DNA of 64,000 nucleotides from Vespula vulgaris (lineage: Eukaryota > Arthropoda > Insecta > Hymenoptera > Vespidae): positions 9,086,501 to 9,150,500 of the forward strand of contig NC_066589.1 of NCBI RefSeq assembly GCF_905475345.1. Direction: 5' to 3'. A program made the position numbers and the translations under genes. Below the pieces are notes generated by a model that ran no database searches, was not told the origin of the DNA, and saw only the letters and a list, made by a program, of their open reading frames with translations. Numbering within the stretch: position 1 is the first letter of the stretch; each line of letters starts with the position of its first letter. Below, one piece after another: positions 25,101-39,696 of this stretch.

Positions 25101-26215
25101 ATTAACTCTTCTCTATTAATTGCGGAGAATGCGTACTGTGAGAACTGCGATGCGTACTCGTCGAAATTCAAGGCAAAACTGAACCAGTAACTGTCAAAGA
25201 CGGTCGAAGATCCGATTTATTTTTGTTATAGGTGGGGGAAGTATCCTCACTACATCATTTAATTCTAGAACAAGACAAATCGGGTAAAATATTGAAAGAG
25301 AGAGTGATATAATTTCGTACTTACATTAACTCTTCTCTATTAATTGCGGAGAATGCGTACTGTGCGAACTGCGATGCGTACTCGTCGAAATTCAAGGCAA
25401 AACTGAACCAGTAACTGTCAAAGACGGGCTAAGATCCGATTTGTTATTGTCATAGGTGGGGGAAATATCCTCACTACACCATTTAATTCTGAAACACAAC
25501 AAATCGCATAGAATATTGGAAGTACGAGTGATATAATTTCGTACTTACATTAACTCTTCTCTATTAATTGCGGAGAATGCGTACTGTGAGAACTGCGATG
25601 CGTACTCGTCGAAATTCAAGGCAAAACTGAACCAGTAACTGTCAAAGACGGTCGAAGATCCGATTTATTGTTGTTATAGGTGGGGGAAGTATCCTCACTA
25701 CATCATTTAATTCTAGAACAAGACAAATCGGGTAAAATATTGAAAGAGAGAGTGATATAATTTCGTACTTACATTAACTCTTCTCTATTAATTGCGGAGA
25801 ATGCGTACTGTGCGAACTGCGATGCGTACTCGTCGAAATTCAAGGCAAAACTGAACCAGTAACTGTCAAAGACGGGCTAAGATCCGATTTGTTATTGTCA
25901 TAGGTGGGGGAAATATCCTCACTACACCATTTCATTCTGAAACACAACAAATCGCATAGAATATTGAAATAATGAGTGATATAATTTCGTACTTACATTA
26001 ACTCTTCTCTATTAATTGCGGAGAATGCGCACTATGAGAACTGCGATGTGTACTGGTCGAAATTCAAGGCAAAACTGGACCAGTAACTGTCAAAGACGGT
26101 CGAAGATCCGATTTGTTATTATTATAAGTGGGGGAAGTATCCTCACAGACAGAAAGACATCTTATAAAGACTTCAAAGTGTATTCGCGAAAGACAGAAGT
26201 AAACTGATCCAGTAA
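22190..26215. repeat. About 224-bp tandem satellite-like array
   Basis: About 16 clear copies, starting near 22630 and repeating near 22855, 23080, 23303, 23527, 23751, 23975 and so on to 25990. Two more diverged copies sit to the left (about 22212 and 22412). Each unit runs TACTTACATTAACTCTTC, TTGCGGAGAATGCGTACT, CGTCGAAATTCAAGGCAAAA, CTGAACCAGTAACTGTCAAA, GACGGTCGAAGATCCGAT, then GGTGGGGGAA and ATATCCTCACTAC. A variant with GGGCTAAGATCCG recurs at about 24755, 25429 and 25875 (3-unit then 2-unit spacing), which shows higher-order amplification. No ORF persists. Confidence 0.9.
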
Positions 26216-27180
26216 TCGTTGAAACAATTAAATTCGATTTATTTATTTCACAAATAGGCACCATTTAAAATTTTATATTTAAAGGAAAAATAATTATACG
26301 AATTATTAAGAAATTCTTATTTCGTTCTCAACTTAATATACTAGTGTTCAAATATTATCTCTGCGTACTTTGAGAATATTGTTCATTAGTTAAATAATTA
26401 TGGAATCATCGGATTTATATGATGATTAAATTAAGCCGCTCGGAGAATATTTCGTTGTTTATTTCTCGGAGCACGAAAGAAAACTAACGTAGTAGTTCGC
26501 ACGATCAATGTAGTCTTTGTTTTTGTTTTATTTTTATTTTATATTGGACGGAGATTTCGAGCTATGAAATATTTTTTATTGTATATGTTTAAATAAATGT
26601 AGTATTGTTTAAATATTAGTTGGTTTTATTCCGTGCACGTTTAAAATTGTTCAAATAATTTTGAAGTTATCGGAAATATGATTTATTTAAAGTTACCCGT
26701 TGGAAAACAGTGTGCTTCGATCTTTTCTCGTCGAAATTCAAAAATAAACTGTTCCGATATTAATGAAAGTCAATGTAAGTTCGTTTTTCTATTAACGTAT
26801 CAGGTAACGAGCGCGCATTTATAATTCAACTTTATTAAAATATAAAATTAAAATTATTTTATATTTAATATAACATATACACAAAAAGTTAAGTACTATT
26901 TATATTTACTAGTATATATTTATATTTTTTATTTGATCCACATAGTGATATAATGTAGTTTGTAACATATTTCGTAATGCACTACTTTTTAATCGAGATT
27001 AATATATCGATCTATTTTTATCATGAATTTTGTTTATTTTGGTTAATTTCATAATGTAATATTATAGTTAATATGAAAATATTAAAAAAGTAAATTATCG
27101 ATTATCATAAATTAAAAACGATTAAGAAATTAGCTAACGAAGGCGCATGATTATACTCTGTTCAAATCGACAAAAGGTGA
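26216..27180. other. Decayed array edge and intergenic DNA before Miga
   Basis: No gene. Diverged fragments of the 224-bp unit remain at about 26190-26215, 26450-26500 (CTCGGAGAATATTTCG) and 26725-26790 (CTCGTCGAAATTCAAAAATA). After that the DNA is plain AT-rich. Confidence 0.6.
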
Positions 27181-27322
27181 AACGAAACGAGCGCCATCTG
27201 TAATTCCAGTATCACGGTCTTCAGTACACTACTGCGAACACATTGCGAGTGCTTTTCGTATTTCATTGACTTTTGTATGTACTAGAAGTGAATGTTATTA
27301 TTTATATGTAATAACGTTGACG
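27180..27322 (+). promoter_or_regulatory. Probable Miga promoter/5'UTR with CTCF-like site
   Basis: This short, GC-richer stretch lies just upstream of the Miga ATG. GCGCCATCT at about 27190 is the reverse complement of AGATGGCGC, the core of the insect CTCF consensus. An Inr-like TTCAGTAC lies near 27219. An in-frame upstream ATG at 27266 would add 19 residues (MTFVCTRSECYYLYV...). I prefer 27323 because the extension is Tyr/Cys-rich and unlike the family. The sites are seen; their function is inferred. Confidence 0.4.
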
Positions 27323-29436
27323 ATGTCTATTTTTAATACGCGACAATTTTTGGGAGCATTATACTCACGCTACGCAGCTTTCTTTCCGGCGTTTAATTTA
27401 TCTAGAACGCAAAAGGTTAGAAAATATTTTTTGTATAGGTTAGAATGATTGTATCTTGGAATCTTTGAACATTATATAATAATGTTAATTCGTCGCTTAT
27501 TTTCCGTGTTTCTAATTTTTTAATAATAATTAAGTATAGGTTAAGTTATAAAATGATATGACATTAAACTGTGTTCTATATTTTTCTAGATTTTTATCAT
27601 TTGTTTGACTGGAGGTTCATTGTTGCTCGGTGGTTTGGCACAATTTTTAAAAAGAAGGCGAAGACTTCCATTGCCTCCTTCTAAAAAATCTATAAGGGAT
27701 TTGAAACAAAGATTTGCCAATGCTAAATCTAATTTTGGTAATACTTCCATCGTTAAAATTTTCTTTAGTTTATTTAATTTTAATTTATAATATAGTTTTA
27801 TTTAATATAATTAAAATCTTCATTTGATTGAAAAATAGATTTATGGCTTGTAATATAATTTTGCATTATATTATTACATATATATTTCATAACTATTATA
27901 TATATTTCGTTGCTGTAGATGCGTTATCTCAAGTATCATGGGCTAGAAGAAGTGAGGCAAGTAGTAGAAGTCACATTAGCGAACGAGCATCGTTAATCTC
28001 ACCTTTACCAGAAGGTGCTGAAGGTGATGTAAAATTAACTCCGCAGCAGTATGGTGTTCTAGGTAAGTCATTTATTACTAAAATCATAAAATTAACATCA
28101 GATGTTTTGTATGATTTTGTTCCCATTAAAAATGTACTAATATGTATGCATATAATTTAATATATTTTTTGTGCATGCTATTATATTTTTCATCTATATT
28201 ATTTGCTAAATATTAATTACATTAAGTAGTATTTATATCAAAGATATAAACCAAATAAGTAATTAAATCATACAAAATAGGAGGTATCAAACATGCAGAC
28301 ATGTATCATATTACTGATACATTAAGGAAATATTAATATATTCAGATATTTATTTATACATATATTGCATTGCATTTATATTTACATGATGATGTACAAT
28401 GCAGCAGCTTATTCACAAATAAAGTATTTGCTAAACATAGAAGTTGTCATAAACTTACAGATTAATTTTTGGCATTATTAAAACCTCTGCCTCGCGTTGG
28501 AATCATATTTATTCATATTCTAGTATTAACATACAGATCCAGAGGAGTAGCTCTTGAATAAATAAATTTTTTTTATGTCAAATATATATGTCATTCATGC
28601 ATAGTTTTTATTACTTTTTAAAAGTATGTTCTTCAAAGCATGTTTTTCAATTAATTTATGATTGATATATCATAACTTGCCCCTTTCAATTTTTCAATTT
28701 AGAAATAAAATTAGTTGTTGGCCATACGAATATTGGTTTGCATTGTTTATATGTTCTTTTTTTTTCTTTATATATTTTATACTTCTTTCTTTATCTCAAA
28801 CACAGAATTTTGTAAAGCTCACAATACTACACATTCACTTTGCAGCAAATTATTGCTTCCTATATTGATTATTATTATTTTTATATTATTATTATTATTA
28901 TTATTAATGTTATTATTAATATTATTAACTCATGGAATGCACATTATATTTCTGTACATCTGTACGGAAAATATCGCATGAATCCAGATAGAATTCACTT
29001 CGCTTCAGTGTTATTTAACTTATAGTAAATTATATAATAATATTGTACTTTAAAGCTATTCTTGATAGAAAAACTGTAAACAGATAAATAAGCTGACTAC
29101 AATAGTTTGTTGCAACTATTGAGACTGTATATAAATGTTTATTATTTATATATTAATATCAATAAACATTTTGTGAGTAATGTAGAATTCACGTAAATAA
29201 TGTCGTCTCTTTTTCCTCTATATCTTTTTTCTAATATTGAAAATCACAAAATTAAAACACTGATTTAAACAATTCTATGAATTCTTCACATTTTTTAAAG
29301 GAACATTTCAGCCTTATCAATTACAATTATGCTCATATCAATGAAAGTTTTATATGCTTTTGTTATTATTTTTTTTTCTTGTTTTCTTTTTTCTTTTTCT
29401 GTAGATATTCTTTTTATAGAGATTTTTTTATATATA

Positions 29437-29476
<40 letters not shown>

Positions 29477-30217
29477 TTTTAGGAATCCGCAGGGATTATC
29501 GCTTAAAAATGGTTTTAGCGGCTTATGCTTAGCAGTATTTCTTTCGTAGCGAAGTTAACATTCCATTACTTTTGTTAAACAATGATGAACCTCGATTTGT
29601 AATAATAAAAATGACAATTTGTCAGATTGAAATAAGTTTGAAGAATTTTTAAGAAGTAAATATCTTAATATACAGAATTTAATTTGGACTGAAATCTTCA
29701 AATCAACTTGAATTGATAAAAATTATCCGCAGCCCTTCACCTCTACTCTATGTGTTCTTACCACTATCATCTTATAAATCTTACATTCTTCTAAAATTGT
29801 ACCACAATCTCAAAAATATATAATGGCTTCATCATTAATTTGCGCACATCCATTCTCCAAATTCAATTTATTCTTTCTGCATAAAGCGAGTTGTCCAAGA
29901 TAGCGTTTGCATCAGCAATAGCTAAGATTTCTTTGAACATCCCTCTCAATGGAGATATTATCTCAAAGCTTTTAAGTCTTCTATAATGATCTAACATTAC
30001 TGTTCGCAAAAGGCATGAAATAGTTAGATAGAAGATTCGTTTCACAGCTGAATTAAAAAGGACAAAGTACGATATTTGCATTTGGTACGATATTATAGTC
30101 GATGTTAACGAATTTAATGTTAACATACGTATGCGATTGCTTGTACTTAAGACTTTTCTTTATTGTGTGAAACTAGCTCATCAAACTATATTTCTTCACT
30201 AGTTTTCGCGCGTGCGC

Positions 30218-30260
<43 letters not shown>

Positions 30261-33200
30261 CATATATATATATATGTATATGTATGTGTAATTATATCAA
30301 CTTGATATACAGACCAAGTTTTCGTAAAGGCAAGCACATCTCATCCGGTTTCTTGTCCTCGCATCCACGTGGAGTAGAGGCGCGAGAAAGGGATTTATTT
30401 TTTTCGTGCTATTATTATAATCGCTATATATGAAATTACAGCAATAATCATTTTTTTCTCGTGTTATTTTCTTTTTCTTTTTTTTCATCGTTTTCTTTTT
30501 TACGCGCTTATTTTCTTTTTTTTCTTTACTTTTTTCTTCTCTCTGTTTTGTTCTACGTATAATATATTACTATTGTTTTTACTTTTTTATTTTATTTTAT
30601 TATTATTTTTTTTAATTTAGAGATTCATTCCGTGAACGTTCACGCAATCCTACTGATAACGATCGTCATTAGAGATAATATCAATGAACAGGACATTTCT
30701 AGCGAGGACACACCGGAGTATCCTGTTTCGATTTTATTTTGAAGCGACAACGGACCTCCATCGTCGCCTTGCATATTCGATGTGTCCGATGTCTTAGGTA
30801 CAACGATCATGTTCTCATCCAATCCTGGGTCTTCCATCTTAGGCTGTCTAGTTTCTTTGCTCTCGTCGTAATTGAACTTAACAGTTGTTGTAGTAGGTTC
30901 TGTAACGACAGGCGGTGGTGTAGTGGTAGGAACTAGACTATAATCTTTCAGGAAATAGATAGGTCCGAATTCTGGCTTAATGTCGAGCAAGGTCTCCTCC
31001 CTGCGAATGCCATTGATCATTCTTGATGTAGTAACCTTGTCCTCGTAATGAGAAACCAATTCTCCGGTGTATGGAACTTCCATGTCGGTATAGTTAGCTT
31101 TTAGAGTAACATTTACGCCAGTACCAGGTTCCAGATAAATTTCTATTCTGTTGTTTGAGAAAGATAAATTATAAACTTATAATTATGATCGCGTGTCGTT
31201 CTATTTACGATATGTAATATAAAATAAAAAAATAAATAATGATGATAATAATATTAATAATAATAATAATAATAATAAAAAGGAGAAAAGACGTATATAA
31301 TACATACTTTTGCACTTCGGTACGATTCTCCCTTTCCTCGATACCCCAAATGATATGAGGTAAATTCGTTCCGTTGTATAACAAGATCGAAGTATTTAAA
31401 CCCTTCAAAATAGCATGACCTTGACCCCAGTACATCGAGTAGTTGTAAGAGTACGCAACAGCTTCTGCCAGTTTCGAACCTTTCTCAGCATCATTTTTCA
31501 GCGTACCTGTCCAGATTAAACGTGGTGTACGTTTTATCACTCGTTTTTTCGACCAATTCAATCTGACGCCGCTAAGTTCATAATATATCGGTTCGGCCTC
31601 GACAAGGACTTCGCAAAATTTCGCTGTATTTTCGATACCGTTCTGAAAAGGAAGGAAGGAAAAATTAAAAAATAAATTAATTCATTAATTAATTAATTAA
31701 AAAATACGATACGATACTTCGATTTTGGTTACATGTTAAAAATCAATGAAACACTGATATATTACATTAGTAATAACTTACGTCTTTAACGTAGAAGATC
31801 GTGCCGAAATTGTCGTTCATATTCATGGTTCCTATGTAATGGGTGTAAGTATAGGGCAAGCTTGGATTTGCCTCATCAATGGATACCTCGTACCTTGCAA
31901 CGTACATTTTATCCGTGGCTACTGCTCCCACGGGTAACGGAGTATATATGTCCCAATGTCGCCAGCTAACTCTTGCTGCATTGTCAACGTTTTCAAGGAG
32001 ATCGTATTTCTCGTACGAACGAACGTTACCGTGTATCGATACCGTACAACGTTTTTCATCTCCCAATTGAGTTCCGGATACCCACACGCCATTGTGCAAT
32101 GCACGGCATACGTGTAACGGCTTTTTGAATGGGTTCGGTCTATTCAGAGGCGCATTATTAGACGCCATTAGATCCTCTGTAATTAATTCATTAGATAATG
32201 AATTAATGAAATAATTCATTCATTCATTCATTCATTCGACTGTTCATTTATTCATTCATTCTTTATAACGAATTAATTCTAAAATATTATACGATATATT
32301 TTCTTTTGTATAATCCTAATAAGATTTTATTTCGTACCTTCGTTTTCACGAGGAATCTGAAAACCACCGACCACAATCTGCTTCGAAGAATCATAATGTG
32401 TACGTGGGAGCCAATTGAGAGTACTCGAAGTAACAAGTTGACCGTACTTCGACGATATGTGTACGCTGTTGTCAGCGTACGTCAGTAATAGAAGGACACC
32501 GATCAGTCCTACAGAAAGATAGTCTTTTTGCCAAGACATCTGTGAAAAAAAAAACAAGAAAAAAAATTAAAAAAAAAGAAAGAAATGAAATTACAATTAG
32601 AATAAAGGTATATATAATATTATTTAATTTCTCGTGACTCAAAGGTATCAATGATCGATTTAAAAGATAAACGTTGAACCGTCATTGATTCAAATTAACG
32701 CTAGAATAACAAATCAAAGCGACGATGAGGATTTAAAAATCGTTATATAAATAGAATGGTGAGTAAATATTAATCACCGTACAGTATCAATACAGTGTCG
32801 ATTGTTTGTCGATAAATAGATTGACATTTGAAAAGCAATGTGCCGACAAACGATCGGGAGATTTAACTATCATTGAAATAACAACGTAACCACGTAGCCA
32901 ATGTGCCACCTTACTTGCTCGGCTCTATGTTTATTCATTTACGAGGAGTGTTTACACGTGCGTAGTAAACAGTAATTTGCGTGCGTAAACACTTATCACG
33001 ATAGGAGTAAGACAAAGCTGGTTTAGAAATATTGCCATATGTATTATAATACGTAAGAAGATATTTAACCAAAAGAGAACAATTCTTATACGAATGAGCA
33101 AGCGAGTTAGCTTGGTTGCCTGGCTGGCTGGCTGGTTCGTTGGTTGGTTGGTTGGCTGGCTGGCTGGTTGGCTGGTTGGCTGACTCGACACGCGATTATG

Positions 33201-34557
33201 AAACACGGTAAGGAAGTTCACGTAAAACGAGTCCGTAATCCGGAACCATTTTACCGCAAGGCACATCTCGTGGCTACGTTCGTGACGATCGAGACTCGTT
33301 CACGTTGTAGTATTATCTACCGTATACAAATTCCACTTACCGTAATGATTCCGCGGTGTATTCGTTTATGTAATAATTTATATTATATATTATATACACC
33401 GAGACTCCTTCTTCTACTTAGTTTCATTATCATTCGATATTTTTGTAATATTATAGTTGTTTATTTTTTTTTTCTCCTTCTCGACCTCCCCTCCCATCTT
33501 CAAATTCATTTTTCAAATATTTTATAATTGCCTATTAACACGCGCGTATCGTGTATAATTTTATTGAGATTTATACTTTGGAAAATGTTCGGAGTGTTTT
33601 AAAAAAAGAAAAATAAAGAAATTACCGGTATTTGAACTGTTCTCTAATTACAAAGCACTCTATCACGCCGGGTGGGAAGAGCAAGAGAAGAAAGAGGTAG
33701 ATCTAAACCGCATTCCAAAGAATTAAGTGTCATTAAATTAATCATTCTTTCAATCGTCGTCGTCGTTGTTATTGTTATTATTGTTGTTGTTGTTGTATAC
33801 CGATTAAGTAGACTCATTTAACACGTGCCTCTTTTACTGTTTTTTCCTTATCTTCGCAAAAGGTATTACATACAAATTAGTTGTTAAAGAAAATCTCGTA
33901 ACTCGCTTCGTATATATTATTCTCTAGCATCGCATTGTTTGGTCGGTGTGTGTAAAAGTAAGGACAAAGGACGAAGACAAAACTGGTTTATATACTTATA
34001 GATAAATTGCAATTATGATTCACTCTTTAGAGAAGAAATTGCTGACGCATCGAGTAAACTCGATCGGCTTGGACGAATAAATTCAATTACATTGTTATGT
34101 CTATCTTTTATTGCGTTTTACCGAAGTAGACAATAATTTTCTTATTTTTTGCCTATTATTTTATAAAAATCGTTTAATTTCTGTTTAATGGTTTATGATA
34201 GATAAGTCTTTGAAAAGATTTCCAAGGGTGATAGCTTTTAAACGATCTCTGTCCGTCATTAGCCTCCCTCCCCGGTCTTCTGTAATTTTTGTCGAAGGTG
34301 ATTATTCAGATTAACTAGAGAGAAGCATAGAGAAAGAGAGAGAAGGGAGAGAAAACTGTAGAACATTTCCTGTTCACAGTTCTACGGAAGTTATCATTGT
34401 GTCTGGTATCATTGTCTCCTAACCCGCAGCAAAGTATTACGATAAAAGGTTCGCTTTACGGGATGTTTCCACTCATACCTATTCGAAATAACGAAACGAA
34501 TTGTTGTGCTCGATCGAGTGACTGCAAGGACATATAGTATATATATAATACATAGAG

Positions 34558-34590
<33 letters not shown>

Positions 34591-37500
34591 TGTATGCATG
34601 TATGTATGATATGTATATATATAATTCGAACGACGATATTTAATAAAGAGGAGAGTGAAATTGACAAGAGAAACGAAGAGATTCAATGATAAATGATCTA
34701 AGGAATAAATAATATTTGAATTAAAACATAAGTCTCGATTTAAAATTACCGAAGGATATAATCAACTTTATTGACTTTCATTGAACGAAATTATTCGTAT
34801 TAAGAAGACGTTTCAAGTACGAACTACTTAAACTTGAAAAGTTTAGAAAGTCTACGAAATAGGGATTAGACACTTTCGCTTTTCTCTATAAAATTTTAAT
34901 TCATCTGTGTGAGACACGTTTTTAGCTGATGACAAACCCAGAGAATCAGAGAGTTTGAGAGAGAAAAGGATAGAGAAGGAACTTTCCAATACAAACTTTC
35001 CTTTCAATTCCATCGTACAAAAAGCCAACGAGAATATCTATAAGCGGTATAATACGAAGTTGGCTATTAAAATACACACACACACACACATATATATATA
35101 TAACTATAAATGATAGAACTCGAGTAACGTGTGCTTTTGAAAGACACTCACGTAATAACGATTTATTTATCAATTATGCGTAGTTATGATGTAATTTGTT
35201 CGATACATTGACGGGTAAACATGACGTACTTACATACGTACGCCATTCGATATATAGAAAAGAATGCACGTCTATCTGGCACGGATATGCTATTTGCACG
35301 TGAATGACACTCATTTCGAGAGTTAACACGCGTCTGTCCGTAAATTCAATTATGAGAAATCCTTTCCTATTTTTTCTTTTTTTTTTTTTTCTTTTCTTTT
35401 TCTCCTTTCTACGAATAATATGATAAATTAGAATATGACGATCCGATATTGATGAATTTTCGATATTTCTAGGGAAAGAAAATTAGACTTGTGTATTTTT
35501 CTTTCTCTCTCTCTCACTCACTAAATGCAAGCTAGTTTAAACATTTTTCACTGTGATTGTACAGGGTGTTAACGCCAAGTGCAGACACACAGAGGGGAAG
35601 AGGTGGTATTGATAGATCTCTACTCTCTTCTTCCTCCTCCTCCTCCTCCTACTCCTCCTCTTTCTCCCACCCTTCTCTTTTTCTATCAACATCACCATCA
35701 CTAACATCACTACCACCAAGCCCTCTGTCTCATTGCCTGTCTCCCCCAGGCAGACGTTTAATCAAGGATATTTGTTCCACTTACAATAATATGCATCGCG
35801 ATACATCTTGAATGCATACTCGCGCATTCTAACGATATGCGTAATGCAACGAGCTACTTCATTGTCCTCCGGATGCGCGTCTAACAGCGTTTTGTCGAGT
35901 TGATCGATCGTGGTTAAATATGATACACCACCCCCTCCCCTATCTCTCCCCCTCCCTTTCCCCCCATCCCAACGATCATCGCTATTATTTAATAATAACA
36001 ATAACCATTATATAATATCAAATGTTCCTCAAAGAAAAATAAAAGAAAGTCAATATTTTTACTTACTGAGATAATAGTTTTATATAATCAATATGAATTT
36101 TTTTATTGTATAATAAGAAAATTATTATAGATATTATTTCGTCATGTTATTGTGACATTATTATTGTATTATTAATGTAATAGAAAATTTATATTCTTTT
36201 TCGAATTATAATAGAAATTATTATTACGTGCGTATAATATATATTATTGTTATTGGAAAATATTGATCTTCTTACAAAATATTTAATATTATATAATATG
36301 ATTCTAAAATTAATCGTTGTGCTTCTAATGATTTATTAGTCGTAGTATAAAACATTAGCATTCTCGTTATGAATATATTAGGGATATCCTCTTAGATCGT
36401 TAATGATATCCACCAGGAAATCGTACAAGAGAGAGGAAACTTACACGAGGGAGTAACGTGGCAAACTATCGGAGCGTGAATAATAATTTTCGCGAAATGT
36501 TTCTCTGCTCCCCTTTTTTCTCCCCTCTCTCCACGTACCTCTAGAAACGTGGCAGTAGTAGTAGTAATATAGTAATAGTGTTGTAGTTATAGCGGTTAGT
36601 TGTTACAGTAGTAGTAACTGATAGGATCTCAGAAAAAGCAGAACAGAACGTTCCTTCTTTTACTTCTCGTTTATCGACTAGTCAATTCTAAGCAGTACCA
36701 ATGTTACGATTAATAAGTTCATTCTTTCGAACTTAGATATGTACCTACATATATAGAAACACGTGTTTCATTTTGAATTTAAAATCAATTTAGATAATGC
36801 GGCTAGAACGATTATGACCAATTTATTATATTTTTCAAATATTAACAAATTTAAATGATATCTTAATGTTAATAAATAAACGTTGAAAGAGTCAGCTATA
36901 CATACATGTAGTTACGTACGTGTATGTGTGTACGCTACATTCATTTATTAACATCAATCTACATTCTTAATTGTTTATATTTAAAAAAAATATATATATA
37001 TGTATATTTATACGTAAATTGATAATGATAATTAATAAAAATGTTAGATCGTTAATTCAATCATAGAAACAATCTGTACAAATTTCAGTCAGACGAAAAT
37101 AATGATCGCATTATTTTATTATTACCAGAACGAGCGAGCTATCTCCGTATAATTCGGTCAGATCGTATCCATGCACCTTGGAGTTGATACGACGGTGACC
37201 TACTAACCTTAGCCCTCCTCCGTGGCATCAGCCGAAAGAAATTTATAAAACTCGTCGTCCTACGTACATACATACATATAATATACCTACAGACACATAC
37301 ACACATATGTATATATGTCATTTCATTGTCGAGATTGCCAATATATTCATTTCACTTTGAAAAAGAAAAAAGATGCGTTGATGAGTTTTAAACGAGTTAT
37401 ATATCGCAAAAATCGATTAGAAATTTCGTTGAAAGAGGGGAAGGACACTCTCGGGATGTAGAACTCTTATCGATTATTCACCATCCACAATGGACGGACG

Positions 37501-37711
37501 CTTGTAAACTAGGTCTCTTCTCTAACACGTCTAATCGCTAGGAATTTATAAGATATATATAATTAGAAGTTTCTTATATATGCGACTATCTTGAACAAAA
37601 AAATAAAAAAAGAAGAAGAATAAAATATCTGCAAAATTATCTGATCATGAGTAATACCTGGTAAAGAAAATTAGACGATACGAACTTTCACGAAATTATC
37701 TTCGAGAGAGA

Positions 37712-37757
<46 letters not shown>

Positions 37758-38554
37758 GTGAGTACATAATCGGAGAGAAAATATAATCTCTCTCATGTGG
37801 GCTAAGTGCATAGGCGTAGATCACGACGAAATGTTTAACTTCATTTTTTCCAAAGCATTATCTTTTTTACTCTAGGTTGTAACCAAGTGAAACCTTAGTT
37901 TGACGTTCCGAAGGTAGACAATCGTGTTATTACGTAGAGTGTGTCGGTTGAAGGTAAATATCGAAGATAGGATAAGAAGTGCAGAATGAATTTAATCTAT
38001 TTTTCTTTTCCTTTTTGCATAATCGATCCTAATAATTATTCATTTTCTTAGACTTTGTTATTTTAATCGTCTGAATAAATTTTGTTTTTATCTTTGTGTG
38101 TGTTCGCGAAATAAACGAAATTGAAATAATTTCTTTTGACGTTAATTTGAATGTTCTTTAGAATGAAACGACGACAGGAATCGTAATCGAAAGAAAGATG
38201 TATGTTAAATAGATTGAAAGAGACCACTTAATCTAATTTTCTCCCTTGTATTTTCTTGATTTCGTCGCTTCTGCATACACACACACACACACACATTCAC
38301 ATCATACGCACATGATGATGTTCTTGGCGAAAGTGGGATGAATAAGACAGTGAATTTGGATGGACGTATTACAAGTTGTGTATGACTCAACGATAAACGG
38401 CCTATTGCCGTTTGTTGGATATTTGAAACCGGCGTGCTTGAGAAACGCCAACCAGCTAGGCAGGCAGGGTGGTTGCCAGTACACGACGGCTAATGTACAT
38501 GATACGATCGCTAGATCGTAAAATGTACGTAGTATCCATTTCTGAATAGAATGG

Positions 38555-38595
<41 letters not shown>

Positions 38596-39653
38596 TGTAT
38601 GTATACGTTATGTATTACACATAGCTAAACAGATTTTCAATGTGTAGAAGAGAGTTGCAAGAACATTCTCGCGAGGTAAGCAGCAACTCGATATACTCTT
38701 GTGAAAAGAAAAAAAGAAAAAAAGAAAAAATGAAATAAAATAAACGTAAAAGCTCGAATGAAAGAGAGACAGAGATAGAGATAAAGAGAAACGACGTCAA
38801 ATAAGATAATTAAATGCTTTTGCGAATGTAATGATAGCGTGTAGTAGGTACATAAATATACACTTATATCGTTACAACGATACGACAAAATAGGACGCAA
38901 AAGATCACGGAGTTATAACCTTCGAGTTATTTTACGTAGCTATCATTTTCTCCGGCATACTACCTGTCGATCGATCGATTAATTGATCGATCGATCGTAG
39001 TAGTCCACGATCGCGTGAGAATTATAGTTTTCGAAGTTGAAAATGACGTAATGGTAAATTAATACTGAAAATGAATTTGTCGTTAGGTTCGAAGAATATT
39101 ACGTATAAAAATGAAAGTGAACGATCGTATAGATCATAATCCATTAGATATATATATATTTACAAAGAGTAAACATACGTATTCTGTATATGTATGTTTA
39201 CGGTATATATATTTATGTATATATATGTGTGTGACCGTTGTGTAAAGATATTTCGTGTATCGCGTGGGAAGACGTGCGTGTTTCCTGAAAGGATCCACGA
39301 CCTATGCCTATCGTCAATTATCATTCTTACGAATTGGAGACAGTAGAGCGGAGCGAGCTAACGGTCAAATAATAGGAAAAGGAAAACGTACAAAAAGAGG
39401 AAAAACAGAAAGAGAGGGGCTTGTCCTACGTACGGCATATCGAATGAAGGGAATATCGATTTTCTACGGTTGTACTGTCAGTGGGCAGCGCAGCGTTACC
39501 ATGATAACCCTCCTAAGCCCCTCTCCATCCAATTGGAAGGAGAAGAAGACGAACGAAGAAGAAAGCCGAGAGCACTTCTTTTGCAGTTACACTTAGCACG
39601 TGCATCCAAGCATGGCGGGACAAATTTCCTAGTAGACGTAGTGGCCACTTCAC

Positions 39654-39696
<43 letters not shown>

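Noticed and set aside
8640..26215. The repeat block as a CRISPR array, rDNA spacer or autonomous transposon
   Set aside because: Eukaryotic context, no short repeat-spacer pattern, no rRNA flanks, no transposase or reverse transcriptase, no terminal repeats with target-site duplication seen.
26016..26264. Frames on both strands at the right end of the 224-bp array
   Set aside because: They span a diverged repeat unit; no other unit keeps the frame.
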